From assembly GCA_022827095.1 (NCBI GenBank), contig JAJDTP010000017.1, positions 1-64,000 on the forward strand: a stretch of 64,000 nt of DNA, in the 5' to 3' direction. Origin of the DNA: Dehalococcoidia bacterium. Lineage in GTDB: Bacteria > Chloroflexota > Dehalococcoidia > Lucifugimonadales > UBA3495. This document shows positions 48,939 to 58,625 of the stretch, piece after piece. Each line of letters begins with the position of its first letter. The first letter of the stretch is position 1. Below the pieces are notes generated by a model. It was not told the DNA's origin and made no database searches. It saw only the letters and a list, made by a program, of their open reading frames with translations. The position numbers were made by a program, and so were the translations under genes.

Positions 48939-51900
48939 CTGATATGGTCAGCGCCCCTGGTGGCGGTGTTAGCCGTCGCCGCCGCGCTGGCTATCTTTGC
49001 AGCCCATCCGCCGGGCGAGGCCCAGGCGGACCACGTGGACATCCCCGGCGCGCCGACCAATCTGGTAGCCAAGCCGGCCGACGGCAACGAGGGGCGAACC
49101 GCCGTGGTTCTCACCTGGCTCGCGCCGGAAAAAGGCCCGGTGACCGGCTACCGCATCGACTATTCGATGAATGGCTCCGTGTGGATGCAGCTGAAGGATA
49201 ACACCGGCGACACCGAGTTGACGTACAAGCACGAGGGCCTAAAACCCGGCCTGACGTACATCTACCGGGTCTTCGCCATCAACTCCGCCGGCACCGGTCT
49301 GGTCTCCGAGACCTACTCCACTATGACCACCGGAGCAGCGGGACAGCCCGACAGGGTCATGAACGTGCGGGCCACCGTGCCCACCACCATACCCGAAAAG
49401 TGGCACCAGATTGACCTGACCTGGGACGCGCCCTACGGCGGCGGAAAGAAAATCACCAACTACTGCATCGAGATGTCTGATGAAGCCACCCCGTTCCAGG
49501 CTGATGATGCTGGGTGCCGGGTGACAACCGGGGCCACTCGCGCGACCGCTGCCGACTTTGCCACTGGCTCCACCGCGGGCCTCATCCTCACGGACAATGC
49601 GATGACCAAACACTCGGTCAAGGAACTGCCCGCGGCAGAAAGGCGGTTCTTCAAGGTCTATGCCATTACCGGCGCGGGCACGACTGCCGATCCTTACGGC
49701 GTATCCGAGATGCCCTCTGACGCGGTGAACGCCATGACGGAGGCGGCGGTGAATCCAAGCCCGCCAAGAAACCTGCGCCTGGCAGTAGAAGGAACCGCCG
49801 TTAACCTCTACTGGCACTGGCCTACCAGCGACGGCGGCGTGCCCATCGATAACTTCCGCATTGAAGTGACCTCCGACCGCAACAAGTGGCCACTGGCGAG
49901 CCATGAAAACGCCGATAATGGGTGGGATGGCTCCACTGTCACCGCTACCGGCAATGATGAAGCCGTGTTGACGGATGTTACGGCGGCGGGCGCTCAATCC
50001 TCGACGGCGGCGGAGCAAACGACCCATACTCATAGTGTCCCCGTAAACGTAAAGAGGACGCTGTACTATCGCGTCTTCACCAAGAGCGGTACGAAGAAGA
50101 GCGTCGCGAGCAATATCGCCTCCATTGTCGTGAACAGCGGCACGATCTCGCCGACGACGCCGACGTTTGCGGCCATGGGCGCGGTTCCGGCCGACGAAGA
50201 CGCCGGCAGAACCAAGATCAATCTGGAGTGGGCAGCCGGGACTTACGACGATCCCAATGATGATCCCGATGCGGGCGCTACTGTTCCCTATCCCGCGTCT
50301 GGTTATCGGATTGACTACGCCATGGGCGCAGCGACCGGAACTGATCTGCTGAAATGGATGCCGCTGTGGGGACACACTGGTTTCACCGACACCAAGTTCA
50401 ACCACGAAGGGATCAAGCCCAGCACGGAAATCTATTACCGCATCTTCACCATCGGCGCGAACCAGGTCATCAGCGCCGCGAGTGACCTGCAAAGCACCAC
50501 CACCAAGGCGCCCGGCGCCTTAGCCAAGGCACGGAACGTGAATGCGCGGGCCGTCGACTCCACCAAGATCTCTGTCACCTGGGACCATCCCATGGGCCTC
50601 GGCGACAGCGACATCGACCACTACTCAGTCCAGATGGCCCAGCAGGGCGCTATCCCTGCTACCTTTGCTGATATTGTCACCGATCAGACGGATGGGCCGG
50701 CCTTGATGTACGAGCACACCGACCTGAGCCAGAATCAGGTTTGGCTCTATCGCGTCGCGGCCGTGGCTCCCAATCGTACCGGCGCCCTCGAGGAGAGCGA
50801 ATACACCGGGTGGGAGACGGCGACTACTCCCGCGGCGGGCAAACCCGAAATGCCCATCGGCCTGGTGGCCGAAAACGCCCGGGACTCCAACCTGACCGGC
50901 CCGGGACAGCGGGGCGTCCTGCTCATCTGGGACAAGCCTAAGGGCCCTCCTGGCTCCACGGTCGTAAACTACAAGGTTGAGCGGTTGGTCGTGGGAGAGG
51001 ACAGCACCTATAAGGCCCTTGGCACCACTACCAATATGCGTACCACCCTGACCGACTTCGACGAGCCGGCTGCCAACGAGGTGCGTATGTACCGCGTCGC
51101 CGCCATCGACGACGGTGACGTAACCGGCGAGTGGGCCGAAGTACGCTTCCCCGTGGACACTATGGTGGTCCCCAGCAAGCCCACCGTCATGGCCACGGTG
51201 TCCGCCGATATGCCTGGCTCCGAGATTAAGGTGTCCTGGACCGCGCCGGACATGAACGCCGACGACGTTACCGGATACATCATCGAGCGCAAGTACGCGG
51301 GCGACATGGTGGGTGCCATTCCGTCCGACGGCTACAACGACGACGCCATGGGGCGGATGCACGCCTTCATGGACTACAAGGAATGGTGGGAAACGCTGAA
51401 CTGTAAGGGAATGCTGGCCGTCGCCATGGCGGAGGACACCACCGCCAACCGCGACATGTACTGCAAGCACTTCGCCAACACCGCGCCCACCAACATGGCC
51501 TTCGAGGGCAGTACGGTTTCCGACGAAACTGCCATGAAGATCAAAGAGCTCTTCATGAAGCGCTACGTCTCCGATGACATGGGCAAGACCATGACCACGT
51601 TCACGGGCATGATGTTCACCGACATGAACCTCATGGAGAACACGGAGTACACCTACCGCGTCCGCGCCATCCATGGCATGAAGGCCGGTATGTGGTCTGC
51701 AGAGGCCACGGCCGCGACGATGGCGGTGACGCCTTTGACCGCGCCGGACCTGACCGCGACTAAGGGCACCGGCTCGGTGACGCTGACGTGGGACGAGCAG
51801 GCCGCCGCGGTTAAATACACCGTCTGGGGCGTCCGTTCGGACGGCTCACCCGCGAGGGAGGGCAGTGCGGATATCATCTTGCGGATTGATGACATCACCG

Positions 51901-52046
51901 CCACTACCTACGAAGTGACGGGCCTGACAAGTGGGCAGGAGTACTGGTTTGTCGTTACCGCCTGCGCGGTGGCGGACTGTAATCCTGGCCGTGAGGTTCA
52001 GGGCAGTTCCATCTTCTCCAACCTCGTCATCGCGGTGCCCGACTAA
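48918..52046 (+). CDS. Large secreted FnIII-repeat protein
   Basis: 1042 aa from the ATG at 48918, set by AGGGAG and the conserved MSRKTRK signal start; an upstream ATG would add 58 unrelated residues. After a signal peptide (cut near AEAQADH-like position 37) about eight fibronectin type III domains follow, each with a W-x-APE/DAP and Y-x-YRV pattern, for example GPVTGYRIDYS and TYIYRVFAINSAG. The seventh domain carries an inserted helical segment with two Cys (YKEWWETLNCKGMLAV). It is probably a surface or matrix adhesin. No sortase or S-layer anchor is seen. Confidence 0.82.
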   Translation: MSRKTRKLIWSAPLVAVLAVAAALAIFAAHPPGEAQADHVDIPGAPTNLVAKPADGNEGRTAVVLTWLAPEKGPVTGYRIDYSMNGSVWMQLKDNTGDTELTYKHEGLKPGLTYIYRVFAINSAGTGLVSETYSTMTTGAAGQPDRVMNVRATVPTTIPEKWHQIDLTWDAPYGGGKKITNYCIEMSDEATPFQADDAGCRVTTGATRATAADFATGSTAGLILTDNAMTKHSVKELPAAERRFFKVYAITGAGTTADPYGVSEMPSDAVNAMTEAAVNPSPPRNLRLAVEGTAVNLYWHWPTSDGGVPIDNFRIEVTSDRNKWPLASHENADNGWDGSTVTATGNDEAVLTDVTAAGAQSSTAAEQTTHTHSVPVNVKRTLYYRVFTKSGTKKSVASNIASIVVNSGTISPTTPTFAAMGAVPADEDAGRTKINLEWAAGTYDDPNDDPDAGATVPYPASGYRIDYAMGAATGTDLLKWMPLWGHTGFTDTKFNHEGIKPSTEIYYRIFTIGANQVISAASDLQSTTTKAPGALAKARNVNARAVDSTKISVTWDHPMGLGDSDIDHYSVQMAQQGAIPATFADIVTDQTDGPALMYEHTDLSQNQVWLYRVAAVAPNRTGALEESEYTGWETATTPAAGKPEMPIGLVAENARDSNLTGPGQRGVLLIWDKPKGPPGSTVVNYKVERLVVGEDSTYKALGTTTNMRTTLTDFDEPAANEVRMYRVAAIDDGDVTGEWAEVRFPVDTMVVPSKPTVMATVSADMPGSEIKVSWTAPDMNADDVTGYIIERKYAGDMVGAIPSDGYNDDAMGRMHAFMDYKEWWETLNCKGMLAVAMAEDTTANRDMYCKHFANTAPTNMAFEGSTVSDETAMKIKELFMKRYVSDDMGKTMTTFTGMMFTDMNLMENTEYTYRVRAIHGMKAGMWSAEATAATMAVTPLTAPDLTATKGTGSVTLTWDEQAAAVKYTVWGVRSDGSPAREGSADIILRIDDITATTYEVTGLTSGQEYWFVVTACAVADCNPGREVQGSSIFSNLVIAVPD

Positions 52047-52147
52047 CCTCAGCGGAGCGAATCAACAAGAAGCTGCCGGGCGCCCGCCAGGCGCGGGTGT
52101 CCGGTGGCACGGAATAGCAGTCTCAAGTCAAAGAGGAGACTCAACAC

Positions 52148-54790
52148 ATGAGTAACAAAACCAGAAAAGGCGTTCGGCCAGCAATGCTGGCTGCGGCGCT
52201 GGGCGTGGTCGCTATGTTGGCCGTATTGGCGGCGCTGGCGCTGCCGTACGGACCGGCCTACGCGCAAACCCCCTTCGATCCGCCGGCGCCTACAGGCGTG
52301 AATGCCGCTGCGAACAGTGACGGCACCCAGGTCATGGTGACCTGGACGGCCGGCACCGGAGGCGCTCCGGCCACAGGTTACGAGGTCGAGCGCAAAGTGG
52401 GTACCGGTAACTACGAGAGTGCCGACCCGGCCCACTCCGGCACGACGCCCAGTTACACCGACCACAACGTGTCGGCCGGCATGACTTACACCTACCGGGT
52501 GCGAGCCACCAACAGCATAAGCGTGAGCGCTTGGGTCGCGTCAAATGAAGTGGCGGTGACCGCCCCAGCCAACAACCCCCCGGTGGCCCAAGACCCCCCT
52601 GAATTGGACCCCATCGTGGGTCTCATGATAACGGACGCCGATGGCAATTCCGTAAGCAACACCGAAGTTGTGGAGGATATTGCTCAGTACTTCAGCGATT
52701 CCGACGGTGACACGCTGACGCTCACCCCGGGTTCCTCGGATACTTCGACGGCCACGGCCGAGATCAATGCGGAAGGGGACCTGGTTATTACCGCAGTTGG
52801 CGCCGGGGATGCTGACATCACAGTTACCGCGGACGACGGCAACGGTGGCACTGTCAGGCTGATCATCCCGGTGACGGTGCAGCTGTCGGCGGCGGAGCGG
52901 TACCACCTGTGGCACACCGATGATGACGACATGCGCATCAACTCCGTCGTACTCGACGCGCCGGCCACGCAGGAGATCACCTTCACGGTATCCGCCGTGG
53001 ACGCTGACGGCTCTAAACTGGACGAAGATGCCACGGTCAACTTTGTGATGCAGCAATTCCCTGAATCTGCGGCCAATTCGCCGCTGGTGACCCGCGTGAT
53101 CGGCTGGGACTCCAGTACCGACAGCAACATCGAGGATGACGACATCATCCAGGGTCTGCTGACGGTTCGCGCCGTCGACCCGGACGGGGAGCGGGGCTTC
53201 ACAGTCCATTTCCGGTGCGTGGAACCCGGCGACCGTGTTGAAATCGATATGCTGGACGAGGTGCCGGAACTGGTCGCCGAAGCTACCATCAGCTGCGGAG
53301 AACCGGAGCCCGATGTCACGCCCGGACCCGACGACACTACCTCCGACCATTTCACCGTAGCCAGCTACGGCGACTGGGAATACCATGACGTTACCGACGG
53401 CTTCATTCTCGATGTCGGCAATGGCAACCTTCACATGATCAACGATCACCCAATCGAAAAAAGGGGCTTGCTCCGCCGTGACGAGCCAGTGATCCACGCC
53501 GATTACACCCTGGGTGTGAGCAACATAGAGACGCTGGAGGACATGGACGACGGGTCGCCGCGCCGCGTCAAGACGGATGCCGATCTGACCCGTCAGGAAA
53601 AGAACGCCTACGTGGAAGAGGGACAGCGCACCATCGAGGTGCTGGCGGACCAGCCCAACGTGCAGTTGACCGTCACTTCCATGGAGCCAAGCCCGGCCTA
53701 CATCCGGTTCCTGGACAAGTACATGCGACCCTTCGGCACCGACGTGGACGAAGAGCCCATGTGGCGGGGCGCCGACGTGGTGGGCCTGGACAGCCAGGGC
53801 CGCCTGGAGCTGAACAACCAGGTGACGCTGTCCGCGGCGAAAGCCCTGGCCTATGACCAGTACTCCATCAAGACTCCCGACATCACTGAGGGCCAGCCGG
53901 TCGGCAATTCGTACCTGGTCGGCGCGGCCGGCGACTACAATCAGGGCGCTTTCCGGTTCATGAACCCCTGCCCCGAGGTGGGACACCACTTCTACGTGCA
54001 GGTGTACGAATCCACCGGGAAGTACCTGGAGACCACGGAAAAGATCGTCTGCGTGCCGTCGCCGCGGCCCGGTCCCACCGGACTGGAGTTCACGGTCGAT
54101 AGCCAGGAAGCCGGTAAAGGCGAGCTGACCTATCGGCACGCCCTGAACGCCGATGAGCACACCGTGTTGTTGGTCGACGCTCACAGCCGCACCATCGTGA
54201 CCGGTGGTGAGATCACCGACGCGCCGGAGATGGTGGAGTTCGGCCCCAACGGTGTCGGACCCACGCTCAACGACGGCTGGCGCTACCACTTCATCGTGGT
54301 CGCCCACGGCGTGAATGACCAGTACACCGCTGACGCGATAACCGTCACGACGGAATGGATCGACCACGCCGACGCCGCGGACAGCACCCTGACCGCTGGC
54401 GCCCCGACACGCACCCACATCGTGTGTCAGACCGGCAATGCCGAAGTGATGGCGTTGCTGGCCGACTGCGACGAGGAGCCCGTGATACCGCCAATGCTGG
54501 GCAAACCCACCAATGTGATGGCGAGGATTGACGACAGCGACCCCGGTCTCGACGACATCGTGGTTACCTGGATGGATGGAGCCAACGCGGACGTTCACCA
54601 CGTCTACCTGGTGCCCACCGACTTCAACTTCGCGAACATCCGCAACGAGCGGATCACGTCCGGAGGGACGCACACGTTCATGGACGTGGCGCCGGATACG
54701 TACATCGTCGCCGTGCAGTCCACGTCGCCGACGACAGAAGGCTACGAGTACGCCATCGCCCCCGCCCTCATCACGGTCGGAGGCCAGTAA
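52148..54790 (+). CDS. Large secreted FnIII/Ig-like protein
   Basis: 880 aa with the MSNKTRK signal peptide start and AGGAG before it. One FnIII domain (PPAPTGVNAAANSDGTQVMV, about residues 43-140) is followed by a cadherin/Ig-like domain rich in Asp (FSDSDGDTLTLTPG, ITVTADDGNGG) that probably binds calcium, then beta-rich segments of unknown type with several Cys pairs, and a last FnIII-like domain (PTNVMARIDDSDPGLDDIVVTW). It would be exported and act with its two neighbours. No anchor seen. Confidence 0.8.
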   Translation: MSNKTRKGVRPAMLAAALGVVAMLAVLAALALPYGPAYAQTPFDPPAPTGVNAAANSDGTQVMVTWTAGTGGAPATGYEVERKVGTGNYESADPAHSGTTPSYTDHNVSAGMTYTYRVRATNSISVSAWVASNEVAVTAPANNPPVAQDPPELDPIVGLMITDADGNSVSNTEVVEDIAQYFSDSDGDTLTLTPGSSDTSTATAEINAEGDLVITAVGAGDADITVTADDGNGGTVRLIIPVTVQLSAAERYHLWHTDDDDMRINSVVLDAPATQEITFTVSAVDADGSKLDEDATVNFVMQQFPESAANSPLVTRVIGWDSSTDSNIEDDDIIQGLLTVRAVDPDGERGFTVHFRCVEPGDRVEIDMLDEVPELVAEATISCGEPEPDVTPGPDDTTSDHFTVASYGDWEYHDVTDGFILDVGNGNLHMINDHPIEKRGLLRRDEPVIHADYTLGVSNIETLEDMDDGSPRRVKTDADLTRQEKNAYVEEGQRTIEVLADQPNVQLTVTSMEPSPAYIRFLDKYMRPFGTDVDEEPMWRGADVVGLDSQGRLELNNQVTLSAAKALAYDQYSIKTPDITEGQPVGNSYLVGAAGDYNQGAFRFMNPCPEVGHHFYVQVYESTGKYLETTEKIVCVPSPRPGPTGLEFTVDSQEAGKGELTYRHALNADEHTVLLVDAHSRTIVTGGEITDAPEMVEFGPNGVGPTLNDGWRYHFIVVAHGVNDQYTADAITVTTEWIDHADAADSTLTAGAPTRTHIVCQTGNAEVMALLADCDEEPVIPPMLGKPTNVMARIDDSDPGLDDIVVTWMDGANADVHHVYLVPTDFNFANIRNERITSGGTHTFMDVAPDTYIVAVQSTSPTTEGYEYAIAPALITVGGQ

Positions 54791-54884
54791 GGCAGCGCAA
54801 GAAGGCTCTGAGCGTTCTCAAGGAACGGTCAAACCCTCCGGCGGAAAGCTCGGAGCCCTCCCCTGCATTACGGCAATCATGAAA

Positions 54885-54931
54885 GACAATCTCAAAGGAG
54901 ATTTAGTCAAATGAGCAACAAAACGAGAAAG
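54885..54931 (+). repeat. Conserved leader/signal-start block, copy 2
   Basis: GACAATCTCAAAGGAGATTT, then GTCAAATGAGCAACAAAACG, nearly matches the block at 48890-48938. The three surface genes therefore share a translation-initiation cassette, which suggests duplication of the 5' ends or common control. Confidence 0.65.
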
Positions 54932-57517
54932 CGCCTCTGGCCGGCGTCGCTGGTGATGGCGGTTGCTATCATTGGCGTGGTGGCCGCATTCCTGATGGTG
55001 GCGTCTTCCCCGACCAACACGCAGGCGCACGACGGCGAGACCGGCGCGGCGCACTGCGAAGGATTAAACGAATTCCTCCAGGATCTCCATGACGCCTCCG
55101 CGGGCGATCACACCTGCGACAACCCGCCGCAGGCAACCATGGAGCCGACCGCGACGCGGGATCCGAGCGCCATGGACATGATCGACAACAGCAGCACCTC
55201 GGCCAGCGCCGGCGTGAAGCTCGTGTTGACCATTGGCAGCTTCCCCATGGACGCCAAGGCTGGCAGTTCCGTGGAGCTGTACCTGGAGGACGACTTCCAG
55301 GTCCCCGACTCCATCGACCGGGACACCGTGTACTTCACGGTCGATTCCAACGATCCCGACCAGAACAGCGGCGGTCGCGTGTATGCCACCGACCCCATCG
55401 AGATCGACGACGATGACCACTATGGCGGCGATGACGACTGGGCCATCCAGGTCTTCATTCCCGACATGAACGACGCCGAAGATAGCGGTTACGACGGGCC
55501 GTTGAAGAACCAGACTGTGACCCTGGTCTTCACCAAGGCCGCCGGCATCAAGAACCCCAGCGAAGAGGGCAGCCACAGCATCGACTACGTGGTGCTGGAC
55601 ACCAACGACGATCCCAACGACGGTCCTCCGGACCACGATCCCGACAAGCCCGGCAACCAGCCGCGCTGGGAAGTGCGGGTCGAGTCGAAGATCTCGCTGT
55701 CCGACGAGGATAACGATCGCGGCTACGAGCTGACCGTTACTGGTTCCGGATTCAACAACGGCACTTCCGCCGCCGTCCACGTCCTGAATGACGCCAGCGC
55801 CACCCCTAGCGACAAGACCACCTGGCCTTCGTGCGCCAAGGTCATCACCCAGGGCGCCCGCGCCGGCATCGCTACCGTGGGCAGCGACGACAAGGTGGCC
55901 GTAACCTTCGAGGTTACCGTGCCCACCTTCAAGGCCGGCAAGAACAACTACATCTGCATGGTGGACGGTGAAGGCCGCTCCTCCAGCACCGATGTGGAGC
56001 AGTTCGAGCTGCAAGACTCCCTGCGGGTGGTGCCTGCCACGGCCAACGCCGGCGACACCGTCAACGTGTTCGCCCAGGATTTCCCGCAACAGGGAAACAA
56101 CAGCCTGACCTCGCTGAAGATAGCGGGTCAGGAAGTGTTTGACCGCACTATCGACGCCGACACCGGTCTGGCTAAGTGCGCTCCGAATTGTATGTCCGTC
56201 AACCACGACTCCATCGGCGCCGACGGTTCGGCGACAGTGTCCTTCGAGCTGCCGGGCAGCATATCCGGCAGCGCCCTGGAAGGCACGGTGCGGATCGACG
56301 CCAAGTGGGGGAGCGTGAGCGAAGACGCCAAGATCACCATCACCGGTTCCCAGCTGACTCTGAGCAAGAGCGAAGTGTCGGCCAACGAGAGCGTCACCAT
56401 CCGGGGCAGTGGCTTCGGCGACGGCTCCGGCTGCCTGGTGTCCGCCACCCTCAGCGGTGCCAACCTGATGCTGGTCAGCGATGACGACCCCACCAAACCC
56501 AATACGCTGGGTGCCGACGAGAGTTGCATCGACGTTGAGGTTTCCTCGGCCGGTCAGTTCGCCGCCACCGTGGCCATCTGGGTCGACGACGACAACGCAA
56601 CCAACCCGGCGCTGACCCCCGGCACACACACCATCGAGGTGGTGGACGACGAGGGTTTCACGGGCAACGCCACCATCATCATCAAGGAACCCACGCTGAC
56701 GGTCACCCCCGACGTGGCCGGCCCCCGGGACTACGTCACCATCTCCGGTGAGAACTGGCCCGTGGAGAACGAAGACGGCGGGGACATCGACGAGGTGAAG
56801 ATCGTCATCGACGAAAGCGGTGTGGACGACGACGAGGACGCCGACCCGGACGCCAGCGGGCGTTGGTCCGTGACCTACCGGGTGGACGGCGGGGTCACCA
56901 TCCCCTCCACCGTCCCGGTCAAGGCTTCCTATGGCTCGGGCAGTGAAATCGTTCGCGTCGGCTCCTTCAGCGTGCCGGCCGCCAACCTGACGGTTGAGCC
57001 CATGAGCGCCGTCCCCGGCGACACGATCACGCTGTCCGCCACCGGCTTCTCCCTGTTTGAGTCGGACATCGAGGTCAAGATCGGCAGCCTGACGGTCAAC
57101 GTGCCCGCCAGCGCCCACACCGACGGCGACGGCGCCATCGACGGACTGGAAGTTCTGGTCCCGTCCCTGGACCCGGCCCTGTACACCGTGCAGATGAATG
57201 TCGGTGATACGGTCACCATCGGCGAGCTGACGGTGATGGACGACGTGGCCGTGGGCGTCCCGCAGTCGCTGCCCGACGCGGTATCTGCGGTGGGCGACAA
57301 CTTGGTTGCCGTCTTCTACTTCGACGACGTGGCCAAGGCCTGGTCCTTCTACGACCCGCGCCCCGAGTTCGCCGACCTCAACACCCTGTCCGAAATGGTC
57401 AGCGGCCAGGCCTACTGGATCCTGGTCAGTGAGACTGTGGAAGACGTGGTCCTGAACGGCCGGCTCCGCAGTCTCACCTGCCGCGGCGACGACTGCTGGA
57501 ACCTGGAGGTCTGGTAG
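54911..57517 (+). CDS. Large acidic secreted IPT/TIG-like repeat protein
   Basis: 868 aa. The MSNKTRK signal peptide is followed by a very acidic region (IEIDDDDHYGGDDDW) and then repeated Ig-like/TIG domains, each opening with patterns such as LTLSKSEVSANESVTIRGSG, LTVTPDVAGPRDYVTISGEN and LTVEPMSAVPGDTITLSATG. The C-terminus is a distinct 80-residue domain (VGDNLVAVFYFDDVAKAWSF, then DLNTLSEMVSGQAYWILVSE) found at the end of many Chloroflexota surface proteins as I recall, possibly for attachment. Probably calcium-binding and exported. Confidence 0.8.
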   Translation: MSNKTRKRLWPASLVMAVAIIGVVAAFLMVASSPTNTQAHDGETGAAHCEGLNEFLQDLHDASAGDHTCDNPPQATMEPTATRDPSAMDMIDNSSTSASAGVKLVLTIGSFPMDAKAGSSVELYLEDDFQVPDSIDRDTVYFTVDSNDPDQNSGGRVYATDPIEIDDDDHYGGDDDWAIQVFIPDMNDAEDSGYDGPLKNQTVTLVFTKAAGIKNPSEEGSHSIDYVVLDTNDDPNDGPPDHDPDKPGNQPRWEVRVESKISLSDEDNDRGYELTVTGSGFNNGTSAAVHVLNDASATPSDKTTWPSCAKVITQGARAGIATVGSDDKVAVTFEVTVPTFKAGKNNYICMVDGEGRSSSTDVEQFELQDSLRVVPATANAGDTVNVFAQDFPQQGNNSLTSLKIAGQEVFDRTIDADTGLAKCAPNCMSVNHDSIGADGSATVSFELPGSISGSALEGTVRIDAKWGSVSEDAKITITGSQLTLSKSEVSANESVTIRGSGFGDGSGCLVSATLSGANLMLVSDDDPTKPNTLGADESCIDVEVSSAGQFAATVAIWVDDDNATNPALTPGTHTIEVVDDEGFTGNATIIIKEPTLTVTPDVAGPRDYVTISGENWPVENEDGGDIDEVKIVIDESGVDDDEDADPDASGRWSVTYRVDGGVTIPSTVPVKASYGSGSEIVRVGSFSVPAANLTVEPMSAVPGDTITLSATGFSLFESDIEVKIGSLTVNVPASAHTDGDGAIDGLEVLVPSLDPALYTVQMNVGDTVTIGELTVMDDVAVGVPQSLPDAVSAVGDNLVAVFYFDDVAKAWSFYDPRPEFADLNTLSEMVSGQAYWILVSETVEDVVLNGRLRSLTCRGDDCWNLEVW

Positions 57518-57558
57518 GCGGTCGTCCCCCAAGGGGAGCGACAGTCAACCGACTGAAT

Positions 57559-57658
57559 GTCATTGCGAGGAGCGCAGCGACGCGGCAATCCGGTCAGCCT
57601 GATTGGATTGCCGCAGAGCAGCCTCCATGAGATTGCCACGCTGCGCTCGCAATGACAG
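57559..57658. repeat. Core of repeat family A
   Basis: TGTCATTGCGAGGAGCGCAG at the left faces CACGCTGCGCTCGCAATGAC at the right; the ACGCGTACC ends are absent. It lies between the third surface gene and the collagen-like gene. Confidence 0.75.
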
Positions 57659-57699
57659 ATAGAAACCAGCAGAGACCACCCCAAGCAGGAGCGAATGAG

Positions 57700-58392
57700 A
57701 TGAAGAGAATTGGAGCGATGGCGGCGGTGGCGTTGGTTGCCCTGCTGATCGCATTGCCCCTGGGCCTTGTTGCGGCTCAGGGAGATGCGCCGCGGGCCAA
57801 CGTGCCCCCCGCCTTCATATTCGGCTACGCCATGGCCGACGGCCTGCCCGTGCCCGAAGGAACCATGGTCGTCGCCATGGCCGGCGACGAGAAGATCGGT
57901 TCCACCACGGCCATGATGGGCGGCCACTACGAGCTGCAGCTCATGCAGCCCATGGACGACGACGCCATGGTCACGTTCATGATCGGTGAGCGCATGGTGG
58001 ACTACGAGTACACCTGGATGAGCGGCGACCGCATGATCATGGACCTGTCTGCTGACCTGGCCGCCCAGGGCGAGGGCTCCATGGGTCCTCCCGGAGCGCC
58101 CGGCGCGGCTGGGCCTCCGGGCGTCCCCGGTCCCGCCGGCGCTGACGGAGCCGACGGCCACGACGGCCACGACGGCCGTGACGGAGCCGCTGGCGCCGCC
58201 GGACCTCCGGGTCCCCAGGGCGAGCAGGGTATCGCCGGACCTCCGGGCCCTCCGGGTCCCCAGGGTCCCGCCGGTAACATCGGCCCGGCCGGTTCCGGTG
58301 GTTCCATGGGCATCATCGCGCTGATCGTGGCCATCGTGGCCGTGATAATCGCGATCGTGGCCATCATCATGGGACGCCGCACCACCGCGTAG
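57700..58392 (+). CDS. Membrane-anchored collagen-like protein
   Basis: 230 aa from ATG 57700 (AGGAG eight bases upstream). A signal peptide (about residues 1-28) precedes a small beta domain ([20 protein letters not shown] to YEYTWMSGD, about 36-110), then about 23 Gly-x-y triplets ([32 protein letters not shown] and so on) and a C-terminal membrane helix ([20 protein letters not shown]) with RR after it. It probably trimerises as a stalk on the cell surface. A strong terminator follows. Confidence 0.88.
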   Translation: MKRIGAMAAVALVALLIALPLGLVAAQGDAPRANVPPAFIFGYAMADGLPVPEGTMVVAMAGDEKIGSTTAMMGGHYELQLMQPMDDDAMVTFMIGERMVDYEYTWMSGDRMIMDLSADLAAQGEGSMGPPGAPGAAGPPGVPGPAGADGADGHDGHDGRDGAAGAAGPPGPQGEQGIAGPPGPPGPQGPAGNIGPAGSGGSMGIIALIVAIVAVIIAIVAIIMGRRTTA

Positions 58393-58450
58393 TCCCCGGC
58401 CAACCCCCCGGATCAGGATCGCCCGCGCGGCGACCCACGATCCGAAAACC

Positions 58451-58482
58451 GGCCCCCGTCGGCAACGGCGGGGGCCTTTTTG
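58451..58482 (+). terminator. Rho-independent terminator
   Basis: GGCCCCCG facing CGGGGGCC with GGCAAC-type loop, then TTTTTG. It ends the collagen-like gene. Confidence 0.9.
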
Positions 58483-58625
58483 TAATCAAAAAATTGTTCA
58501 AAATCGCGCGCCGTCGCCGATGTCGATTGCCCGCCGCGCCGGCTACCATTAGCCACCCTCCATACAATCTTGGTGAAGAGTCAATACACGGCTGATAACT
58601 GATGCTGACCAGCGGGAGCAAGGAA

